From Axinella damicornis (taxonomy: Eukaryota; Porifera; Demospongiae; Axinellida; Axinellidae): 64,000 bases of DNA. The notes under the pieces are model-generated. The model made no database searches. It saw only the letters and a program-made list of their open reading frames with translations, and was not told the DNA's origin. Within the stretch, counting starts at the first letter, position 1; the number at the start of each line of letters is the position of its first letter. The translations under genes and the position numbers were made by a program. The stretch is from positions 1,725,318 through 1,789,317 of the forward strand of contig OZ007515.1 in NCBI GenBank assembly GCA_963931865.1. The letters are read 5' to 3'. This document shows, in pieces, positions 34,852-44,800 of the stretch.

Positions 34852-35907
34852 TTAGCGGATGTAGAGTTCAATACGTTCGACTGGAGTATCCTCACTTGTA
34901 GTGCCCTCATCTTTACAAATGCGAACTTCAATATCATCAGTTGTGGCCTGGGGCAGCTGCTTGCAGAACCAGGGGGCAGTAACCCCAGGTGGAAAGCTCA
35001 ACTCACAGCACGGAGGGGATCCACAGCCTTGACCGTCCCAGAGAGGGTCACTGCCATATAGTATATTAGTGAACAGTGCTGAGCCTGGATTCCCACTCTC
35101 ACAAAAGTAGTCATTTCCCACGTAGGAGGGAACGTAATCTGTAACAGTCGTTCCATTCACACAGGGACAGAATAGAGAAGGATGGAAAATGGAATTGTAA
35201 GTCTCAAAAAGTCCGCCTGCAAAGGTCCAGATGTGTTGCCTTGCTCCAGGAGATCCATGTGTGAGTGACACTCCATCCACGTAGCTGTCTTCTAGTGTTT
35301 GTGAAGCTACTAATCTAAATGCATCCGGTGAGGTATGTGCATACCCTATCACTCTCCCACAGACATGGCTGTAGCTGATGCCGTAAGTACTGTACACAGC
35401 TGAGACACAGTATGGATCACTACTGCTGCCATTTCCACTTCCACACAGTCTCCTCGGCTCTGAGCTGTACGTTTGTAGGGTCCATTCACCCGGGCACAGC
35501 TGGGATGGGTTTCTCATGTTTAGATAGGCTACACGTGTCCACACTTCAGTACTGCTGCAACCACACACTCTGTCCACGTCACAGTAGAGCTGCACTGCAG
35601 TACCGTTGGGAATTCTTATCCAGTAGTATCCAGAGGGGCAGCTTGTGGGAAGTGCACTGCAGGAGGCTGCAGGGCTGGCCTGAGTTGGACCACCGCAAAG
35701 AATTGGTGTAATTGTGTTGCGCATCAAATTTCGATTGTCCTGGGTGATCTCCTCTCGTACAATTTCTTGCACCTCATCTGAAAGGCACCCTTGTTCACTG
35801 ACTCTGGGAAGGACGGTGAGAGGCAGTGTGGTGTTGTCTCCCTGGCTGGCAGAAGGAGTGGGAAGAGAGACCAGAGCTAGGATAGCAATGGTGACCACAA
35901 ACAACAT
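34852..35907 (-). CDS. Secreted cysteine-rich protein, cluster copy 4
   Basis: Intronless, 351 residues, from the start at 35905-35907 (signal peptide MLFVVTIAILALVSLPTPSA) to the stop at 34852-34854. Layout is the same as copy 3: charged helix, fibrinogen/COLFI-like opening, then the cysteine-rich C-terminal half with DPLWDGQGCG and LPQATTDDIE. Differences from copy 3 are few and mostly conservative (for example IEVRICKDE here against IEARICKDE). It is the copy nearest cadherin B but transcribed away from it. Function is unknown. Confidence 0.85.
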   Translation of the reverse strand: MLFVVTIAILALVSLPTPSASQGDNTTLPLTVLPRVSEQGCLSDEVQEIVREEITQDNRNLMRNTITPILCGGPTQASPAASCSALPTSCPSGYYWIRIPNGTAVQLYCDVDRVCGCSSTEVWTRVAYLNMRNPSQLCPGEWTLQTYSSEPRRLCGSGNGSSSDPYCVSAVYSTYGISYSHVCGRVIGYAHTSPDAFRLVASQTLEDSYVDGVSLTHGSPGARQHIWTFAGGLFETYNSIFHPSLFCPCVNGTTVTDYVPSYVGNDYFCESGNPGSALFTNILYGSDPLWDGQGCGSPPCCELSFPPGVTAPWFCKQLPQATTDDIEVRICKDEGTTSEDTPVERIELYIR

Positions 35908-36052
35908 CTTGTCTTGCAAAGTTAGCTCCTCAGATGCTGCGATAGACCGAGAGGTATCTTGACCAATAAACTTCAAACAACTTGTTTCTCAGGCCTTTAT
36001 TTTAACTTGACCAATTTCCTGTCTTTGAAACACTAATTTCCTGTTGGAGTAC

Positions 36053-36523
36053 ACAGTACAAAAATATTTAGTTGAAACAACCCCTGAATGGTTACTCCAG
36101 TTTCAGTCAACTCACTCTACAGCTTAGTTGAAATGGTCACCCCTTCAAGGTTCAAGAGCATCCATCTGTTAGCTATTATTCGGTTCTGAACCGGATAATA
36201 GCCAGCAGGTGGATGCTCTTTCAACCATAATGGAATCCATCATCCCCCCTCGCAATTCCATCAAGCTTGAAACAGCATCCATCTGCTAGCTATTATTCGG
36301 TTCTGAACCAGATAATATCCAACAAGTGGATGCTCTTTGAAGTTTGATGGAATGGTGAAGGAGGATGATGGTTGTTAATTATGGTTTGAAATTCTCTTCA
36401 TAGTTCAATTAACCTGTAGCAGGAGACGTAAAAAGCATCATTTATACTCTCCAGCCTGTAGTGTGTGCTCACTGAAAATGGAGTAACCTCTCATAGAGGT
36501 TATTTTAACAGAACATTTTTGCA
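36053..36523. mobile_element. Inverted-repeat insertion in the right duplicate only
   Basis: Absent from the left duplicate, which reads straight through CTGTTGGAGTACAACCACAG. The ends are imperfect inverted repeats (TACAAAAATATTTAGTTGAA; TTAACAGAACATTTTTGCA). Two internal hairpins are built on GCATCCATCTG(T/C)TAGCTATTAT and its complement ending GGTGGATGCTC or AGTGGATGCTC. Confidence 0.7.
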
Positions 36524-36864
36524 ATGCAACCACAATCGTACATGGCATATATTTCCTGTCAACTTTCACAAGCAACACAACAAATGTCTGAGAACATTTT
36601 AACAATCCTTCGACGTACAAGTACCTCTTGCCCTGAATTGACTGTCATGGAGCACCAACAAAACACAGCGAGCATGCAAACATAATAGAAGTGCCACATG
36701 CATGAGTCACGTGAATAACATTAGTTTTGTAAAATCAGTCTTCCAAAACATCAATGGTCAGACCAAGAAACAGTTGAAGTGGCCATGCAGAATGAACTTG
36801 ATAAAGATAAAGGACCACACTCTAGAATCTCCATCATCATCAACATAAGATTTTGAGAGTATAC

Positions 36865-37174
36865 TATGGGGCGCCGTTTGTACCAAAATACAGAAAACTG
36901 TGACATTTATAAATAACGCACCTCATTTATAAATAACGCACCTCATTTATAAATAACGTACCACATTTATAAATAACGGGCGACATTTATAAATGTCGCT
37001 CGTTGTTTATAAATGTCGCCCGTTATTTATAAATGTCGTTCGTTATTTATAAATGTCGCCCGTTATTTATAAATGTGGTACGTTATTTATAAATGAGGTG
37101 CGTTATTTATAAATGAGGTGCGTTATTTATAAATGTCACAGTTTTCTGTATTTTGGTACAAACGGCGCCCCATA
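36865..37174. mobile_element. Near-perfect palindromic satellite MITE with 20-base internal repeats
   Basis: TA dinucleotides flank TGGGGCGCCGTTTGTACCAA on the left and its exact complement on the right. The arms match over more than 120 bases and are built of a 20-base unit CATTTATAAATAACGCACCT and variants, each with a TTTATAAA palindrome. The centre, about 36970-37060, holds GTCGCTCGTT and GTCGCCCGTT variants. TA flanks fit a Tc1/mariner-type duplication. Confidence 0.85.
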
Positions 37175-37395
37175 TATAGCTGTATGTATCACAAGCATTA
37201 TAATTTTACTTAGTCATCTCTTGCATTTATTTGATACATGCCAGCTCTCTGTACTCGATTCTTCTATATTGCCGTACATTTGCTTGACAATGTCCATGGA
37301 TGTTGCACTTTTGTCAAACCCAAACATGCAATATGGATATATGGATATGCATGTTTTATCTGAGAACTTTGTAATAAGCACGTATGACAAGCATA

Positions 37396-37480
37396 GCCTC
37401 GTACCCAGTCCCACGCCCAACTTTTCGTCGCTTGCAGTACGGTAAAGCGATGAAAAGCTGGGGATGGGTACAAGGCTATC
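37396..37480. mobile_element. Foldback MITE, TAGCCTCGTACCCAG variant
   Basis: Ends TAGCCTCGTACCCAGTCCCA and TGGGTACAAGGCTA with the inner hairpin ACTTTTCGTCGCTTGCAGTA / GCGATGAAAAGCTGG. Confidence 0.75.
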
Positions 37481-37599
37481 ACAAGCATCCATTTGGCAAT
37501 TATGCACCACTATTCCATGGGATTGTGATACTGGAAGCGATCCTTGCTAGGGTTGTTTGGATCTGGGAATGAGACTATTATTGACCTGTCATACTATAA

Positions 37600-38205
37600 T
37601 TGGTCCCCCCCAAAAGCGGTCCCCCCGGACTGTCCACGGCAGAATATTTGGTCCCCCCGGGACCATCCATGGCGCTGTAAGCAGTCCCCCTTTGCCGTAA
37701 TTGGTCCCACTAGTTGTTCGCTAGCCTACGTCACAAATATTCACTGGAGGGCAGTGCTGGAGGGTCAACTATGAAGCGAGGAAGCGTAAACAGACGCGAA
37801 TGGAGAGTCTGCCCCGTCCATCAGGAGGCCATGTAGTCCAAGTTATACTATCAGGAGCCCATAACGCTCCTGAACGTATTTATAAGTCACGCATGCATGA
37901 TAGCTACTCGTACTCGTTCTCACACGGTTTAGCTCAGAGTATGCAACGAATATAATTTTAATGCTGCAAAACCATTCCTTCGTAGCCTGTGTAGCCTCTA
38001 TAAGTACAGAAATAAACTGATCTTTGCTTACCTGTATGTACCCAGCCGAGCGCTCGTAACAGATCATGCATCTATGGGGTGGGACCATCTACAGCAAGGG
38101 GGGACCAGGTATGGCTGCGATATTTGGTCCGGGGGGACCGATTATTCTGCCGTGGACAGTCCGGGGGGACCGCTTTTCAGGGGGGACTGTCCACGGCGTG
38201 ACACC
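37600..38205. mobile_element. Inverted-repeat element with GGTCCCCCC-rich ends
   Basis: AAAAGCGGTCCCCCCGGACT and TCCACGGCAGAAT at the left recur as the complement at 38144-38178 (ATTCTGCCGTGGACAGTCC, GGGGGGACCGCTTTT). Additional GGTCCCCCC and GGACTGTCCACGGC blocks lie at both ends. No transposase frame was found inside. Confidence 0.65.
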
Positions 38206-38469
38206 CCCATGTTGTCCGGAAATTAAAATCAGAAAGGAAGACCATGGCAAGATATTTGTCGGTGTTAATCTACACCACTACCACTGACATTTGAAACTGT
38301 AATTTAAAGTATGACACTACAGTGGTTGGGACCATCTTCAAATGTCAAACATGAATTCACCTCCAGGTGGGTCAGTGCTCAGTGGCTCCTACTAGTACTA
38401 GTGTATGGAGAAGACAAAACAGCAATCCGCCAAAAAGTTTCAAGAAGCAAGACTAAACTAATCATAAAA

Positions 38470-38664
38470 CGATAAACTCTTGTCTGCTGGAGAGTCTTTG
38501 GTTAGGAAGGCAGCCTGAGGACCAGACTTCAGATTTCGCAGTCCTTTCGATTGCGAGATTGTAAGCTGTCCAGGCAGCCCCTCCCACCTCCCTCCTGCAA
38601 TAGGCGTAGAGCCGTAAGCTTACTCTTAACGGCAGAGCGAACAGAAGGAGCAGTTTATAGTTAT
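38470..38664 (-). pseudogene. Relic of cadherin A exons 1 and 2
   Basis: About 38485-38538 aligns with cadherin A exon 2 (24500-24553) and reads approximately SGPQAAFLTKDSP. About 38594-38664 aligns with the signal-peptide exon but the start codon and signal sequence are decayed. The order and orientation match the left promoter copy. Confidence 0.75.
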
Positions 38665-38839
38665 ACTGTACTGGAGTGACCCCTCTCTGCGATGCCTTTC
38701 AAACACAGCTTTGGCAGCGCTAGCGCAGAGTGACACCGCCTTGATGAATAATTCATCAATATAGTTTTGGGTGTGTCACGTGTATAATGCAAAAGGGGGC
38801 GTTGCTGGCGGCTAAGAATAACTAGTTCGAACGACAAAA
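38665..38839. promoter_or_regulatory. Promoter region of cadherin B (right copy of the duplicated bidirectional promoter)
   Basis: Conserved with 24700-24840 (GCGATGCCTTTC, ACACAGCTTTG, ACACCGCCTT, TTTTGGGTGTGTC). It lies directly upstream of the cadherin B ATG at 38840. In the ancestral arrangement fewer than about 200 bases separated the two divergent start codons. Confidence 0.55.
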
Positions 38840-41800
38840 ATGAAGACCAGTATAGGCATATTGCTCCTGTTGTTGCTAGGCGTAGCCGCACAAGGTGGGT
38901 CTGTAATATTCGCAGGCTAGTTAAGTGCATGTTCGGAGGATTGTTGAACTGCTGGAGTACACACACGCATGCATGTTAGCGGTGTAATTACACAATTCCT
39001 ATGCTTTACGATTCTGCAGATGTGCCGGTGTTCGAGCCGCTGTTCTCTTCAGCTGGTGTACAGGCATCAGTGACAGAGAGATCTCCAGAAGGTATTGAAC
39101 AGCAGAAATAGTTATGTTTTGCACAGCTGCATCCAGAACCTGTAGTCAGTGCAGTGGAGTATACAAGTTCAGGTGCAGTAGAAGTTCAAGTCTAAGGTTT
39201 TCCACTTCGCTGTGGCTATTGGTCTGGCAGGAAGTACATACTCTAGGCATAGGTACCGGATATGCGTGCGCATCTAGAACCGGCCCTGGCCCTAATACCC
39301 TAAGCCGCCTGCCGAACCAATAGCCACTTCGTTTCCATTTATTTGACTTTATACAATATTTATAGCTAGTTGGTCTAACGAAACAATGTACCAAAATGCA
39401 CTAATTTTCCTCCTACTATGGTGTTTTACATGTACGCATATCTACTAAACTAGTTAGTGAAATATGTATATCTACATGTACTAACAGGTACTGAAGTATT
39501 GGTGGTGCGTGCCAGGGGGTCCTTTGGTGAGACGATAGTGTTTGGTATCAGCCTGTCTGCTGCAGACGAAGGGGTATTTGTGATTGATTCGAGCTCTGGA
39601 AACATAACGGTCGGGCCAAATGGCAACAATAGATTGGTAATTCAGGTATGTGAAAGTAGGATTGATATCACGATGACCAATATTTGTGAACATGCTACTC
39701 TATTTGAATTGCAAAGTCCATCATACTTAACCCTTTTTTGGTTGGCAAAACTTGCAGAACCATACTGCCACCTCTTTCGTGTTTGAGGCATTTGCATACT
39801 ACAGTTCAGCTGGTCCCACTGGAGCTCGCGTGAGTTTATGAAGTGCTTCTGTTGATATTAATTACGTTTCAAGGCTACTATTAATTACATGCGGGTACGA
39901 TTATATCGAGCATGGGTGAATTCACTAAAATTCTCATTTGCAATGATCATTCATCACAATGAATAATTATGAGTGATTCTGTACCCACCAAGTTGGAGGT
40001 ACCTTCAAGTCACTTTGGCAATTCTTCAGACATGTGTAGTGCTATGGCTGGAGCCATGTGACCAATACATTGGTTTAATACTGAACTGATTTGCTAGAGA
40101 AGTCTTAATCTTTTTGGTGTAACAGCTTTGTAGGGTGCCATTCTTTCTTCCGAACTTAACACTTTCAGTGTATTAGTTGACTGTGTGTGGTATGACTTTC
40201 TAATTTTAGGCCTATCTGCGTGTGACGGTTGAAGTGCAAGACATCAATGACCCTCCCAGGTTTGCAGACCAGCAGGTGACAGAGATTGGCGTCACCGAGG
40301 TAAGCAATCACATGCCTCAATCCCAAGACTGTTCCTACCTCCAGCTTTGATCAACTCCATACTAAGATCGGAGCATCCTGGGATCGAGAGGCTAGTGAAC
40401 AAACATAAAATTTGAATATGCAAGAATATAACCTTACCAGTGCTGGAGCATTGGATGGCAGCTGTCCGATATGGCAGATATTGTGGATGGTCTGTGTAGT
40501 ATTTGAAGGACGAGCCAAATTCAAAGAGATGGGTCCAACATTGGACAGTGTATGATCGTACACACTGACATCATTAAGCAGCAATTGCAACCTGATGCAT
40601 AAGCACAAGCTAACTTCTAATTGAAACTGAAACTAATTAATACACTGAACATAGTACTGGACACCACTGTACTGTCAACTGATAAGTGATCACCTCCTCT
40701 CCAGGGCTCATCTCCGGTTGGCCTCGTTGTCCACCGGTTCCTAGCAGTGGACAATGACCTAAGTTCCAATGGTGCAATAACCTATTCCCTGCAACAGACT
40801 GCACCGGCCGTGATTGGAGTACGTATGTATGATGAGCAATTTAATTTAAACATGCAATTCTAATGCTGTACTGCCAGTATTATGCTTCAGTATTATGCTT
40901 CAGTATTATGCTTCAGTATTATGCTGCCAGTATTATCCTGCCAGTATTATCCTGCCAGTATTATGCTGCCAGTATTATGCTGCCAGTATTATCCTGCCAG
41001 TATTATCCTGCCAGTATTATCCTGCCAGTATTATGCTGCCAGTATTATCCTGCCAGTATTATCCTGCCAGTATTATCCTGCCAGCATTATCCTGCCAGTA
41101 TTATCCTGCCAGTATTATCCTGCCAGTATTATGCTGCAGTGCAATTCTAATGCTGTACTGCCAGTATTATGCTTCAGTGTATAGTAGCTTATCGCATGCT
41201 GCATATACTGACTTTGGCAAGGGGGAGGAGCACATACTAAATTTTCGCCTCCAAGAGATTCACAGCCATGGTTCTAGAACAAGAGTATCCTCCTATTTCA
41301 TCTCCAGGAGGCCCACTTTGTCATCCGGCCATTCACAGGAGACCTGGTGATTGCACAGAGCCTGGAAAATGACCAGATGTATCAGCTCTGGATCACAGCT
41401 ACTGTGAGAACTTCATGTGTCTGTCAGTATAGACTGACCCATCCCCTACGTAGCCTCGTTCCCAGACCCATCCCCTAGCCTCATTCCCAGACCCATCCCC
41501 TAGCCTCATTCCCAGACCCATCCCCTAGCCTCATTCCCAGACCCATCCCCTAGCCTCATTCCCAGACCCATCCCCTAGCCTCATTCCCAGACCCACCCCC
41601 CTAGCCTCGTTCCCAGGCCCATCCCCTAGCCTCGTTCCCAGGCCTCACCCAGCTTTTGGTTGCTTGCAGTACTGCAATTGACGAAGAGCTGGGTGGGGGC
41701 CTGGGAACGAGGCTACCCATCCCCTGCTTAACTATGTGACCAGCTACTCTGCCGTAGAAGTTGCTGAATGTATATGTGCAGAATTGTGGGAAAATATGGA

Positions 41801-44800
41801 GTACAGATTGCTATAGTCACTAAACATATACTGCTATGGCTGAGCTCTCCCCCCCTCCCCTCCCCTCCCCTCCCCTCCGCTCCCCTTCACTCCCCTCCGC
41901 TCCCTCCCTCCCTTCCCTCCCCCCCCCCCTCCCCTCCAGGTTGCTATAGTCACTAAACATATACTGCTATGGCTGAAGCTATAATTGCTCTCTCCCCCTC
42001 CCCTCCCCTCCCCTCCCCTCCCTCCCCTCCCCTCCTCTCCCCTCCCCTCCCCTCCCCTCCCCCTCCCCTTCACTCCCCTCCCCTCTGCTCCCTCCCTCCC
42101 TTCCCTCCCCTCCCCTCCCCTCCACTCCCCTCCATCCCTCCCTTACTCACTTTCGAACTCCAACACAGGATGAGGGTGTGCCCCCACTGAATGCTTCCTT
42201 GGTTGCCATGGTGAGAGTGGACCCAGAGCCTCCCATATTTGACCAGCTCATTTACAGTGCCACCATACCCGAGTTCACTGGAGGGGTACGTATGATAACA
42301 TAACACGTGCTATATAATCCTTTAGTCAGGAATAAGCAACTGGATACTTTCTCAACATCCCTTGTTGCAGGATCCTGTTAATGTGACAACAGTTCTGGCT
42401 AGCCCTAGGGACAGAAGCCCACAGAACCCAACGGTCATCAACTATGCAGTGGCATCATGTAAGTCCTTCACGCTGTCCTATCCTTTCCCCACGTATTTCA
42501 TTCCCAATCAATTCATTCTAGTTTCCCCAGACAATGGTGATGTAGTTTTTAACATCAGCCGAATGTTAGGAGTTCTTACGGTGTCTGGGACACTGGACAG
42601 AGAAACTGTATCCAGATTTCTGATCTTGGTGAAGGTATGGAGACGAGTAGTTAATCACAGCGTGCACCACTAGAAAATATATTCCTCCCTCCCTCCATCG
42701 CACCTTCCGTCCTCTCGCACCTTCCGTCCTCCCTCCTTCCCTCCCTTAATTCCCATCCTCCCTCCCCCTCTCTCACTCCCTCCCTCCCTCCCTCCCTCCC
42801 TCCCTCCCTCCCTCCCTCCCTTCCTCTCCCTCCCTCCCTCCCTCCCTCCCTCCCTCCCTCCCTCCTTCCTTCCCTCCCTCCCTCCCTCCCTCCCTCTCCT
42901 TTCCTCCCTCCCTCCCTCCCTCCCTCCCTCCCTCCCTCCCTCCCTCCCTCCCTCCCTCCCTCCCTTCTTCCTTCCCTCCCTCCCTCCCTCTCCTTTCCTC
43001 CCTCCCTCCCTCCCTCCCTCCCTCCCTCCCTCCCTCCCTCCCTCCCTTCCTCTCCCTCCCTCCCTCCCTCCCTCCCTCCCTCCCTCCCTCCCTCCCTCCC
43101 TCCCTCCCTCCCTCCCTCCCTCCCTCCCCCCTCCCCCCTCCCCCTCCCCCTTCCCCCCTCCCCCCCCTCCCACCCTCCCTCCCTCCCTCCCCAGGCCTAT
43201 GAACAGGGCCAACACCCAGACAGTTCTGCAATAGCAACAGTGGTATTGCAAGTGGAGGATGTGAATGAGCCTCCAGAGTTCCTGAGCAGCCACTACAGTA
43301 CTGCAGTGTTGGAGGGGGTGCAACCCGGACAGATTCTTTTTGCTGGGATTACAGCAGTGGACCAAGATGTGGTCNNNNNNNNNNNNNNNNNNNNNNNNNN
43401 NNNNNNNNNNNNNNNNNNNNNNNNNNNNNNNNNNNNNNNNNNNNNNNNNNNNNNNNNNNNNNNNNNNNNNNNNNNNNNNNNNNNNNNNNNNNNNNNNNNN
43501 NNNNNNNNNNNNNNNNNNNNNNNNNNNNNNNNNNNNNNNNNNNNNNNNNNNNNNNNNNNNNNNNNNNNNNNNNNACAACAGATCGAAGTGGAGGCATGCC
43601 CCCACCTTAAAACAAATGCCCAGCTCACCACTCTTAATTGGCAAATAGACAACTCGATCCTTGCTTCTTGCTTGAGCACTTTCAAACCATTGATTAAGTG
43701 AAAATTTGGGGGGGGGGGGCACTACATGACACATGATAGAGGGAGCACTGGCCCCACAAGAATAGTGTCATTATGGATTGTAGATTTGGTCTCCAGTCTT
43801 ATAAAGGCCTTGGAAAAATAGACAACTAACCAACTACGTAGCCGTGCATGACTGAGTAGCTACGTGCTGAGTCTCCCTACAATATTTACTGCCTATCAGT
43901 ATATAAGGCATTTACTACAAAGATGATGGTTGCATAACATTCCGCCTCATGAGCAATGTATGGATTGTAGTCTTGCATTCTTTCCCCAAACCAACCCGTA
44001 GGGCTCTAATGGGCAGCTGCGGTATTCTATTGCTTCCATTGAGGCACTACAAACTCTGGACGGGGTCAGAGTGAGGATTGCCGAGCCTTTCTTTGCCATT
44101 GACGCTGGCTCTGGGGTGATCGTTGTCAACACAAGCTTGGAAAGAGAGGCAGAGATGGAGGGCTTTCACTATTATGAGATCACAGTGAGTGGCCCTCGAC
44201 CACTGCAACCTGCAACTGGTTAAATCTCATCAACTGTTCATGCATCATAGTCCCCACACAACACTCACCCACCCACACACACCCACAACCACACCCACAC
44301 CCACCCACACACCCACACACCCACACACCCACATACGTACACCACACGTACCCCCCACCACACACCCACACACAGGTTGTTGCTACAGATGCTGGTGATC
44401 CTCCTCTCTCTTCCAACACCACCATCATTGTCTCCGTGACGGACATCAATGATAACCCCCCAATGTTCACAAACACCTCCTATGTCTTCCTGTTTCCTGA
44501 GAATGAACCTGTAGGTACTGGTATTGGACAGTTTGTGGCGGAAGACAGAGATGCCGGACCAGCTGCCAACCTCACTTTCAGCCTAGTGGGACCCTTTGCT
44601 GAAAGGTGATCATGTGAGCGTGTATGGTACATGAAAGCTATTCCACTACCATAGTGCCTTGAAAATACCCCACCATGGCATTGAAAGAAAGCCAGTTATC
44701 AGCTGTTGAAATCACACTATATGCTGCCAAATTGAAGATGTAATATACACTGCCTGATTGAAGATATTTTACACACAGGTTCCTGGTCGACATTGTGAGC

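Larger units (their letters stand above)
34688..36863. repeat. Segmental duplication, right copy (carries secreted gene copy 4)
   Basis: Same edges and order as 29705-31445. It is interrupted by an inverted-repeat insertion at 36053-36523, and its right edge abuts the palindromic element at 36865. Confidence 0.85.

Noticed and set aside
36899..37134. CRISPR-like regular 20-base repeats
   Set aside because: There are no unique spacers; units are contiguous and mirrored, and the context is an animal genome. It is a palindromic element.
42670..43734. 354-residue minus-strand Gly/Arg/Glu ORF
   Set aside because: It runs through the (CCCT)n tract and 200 unknown bases; only the plus-strand cadherin exon 43195-43371 has real coding character.
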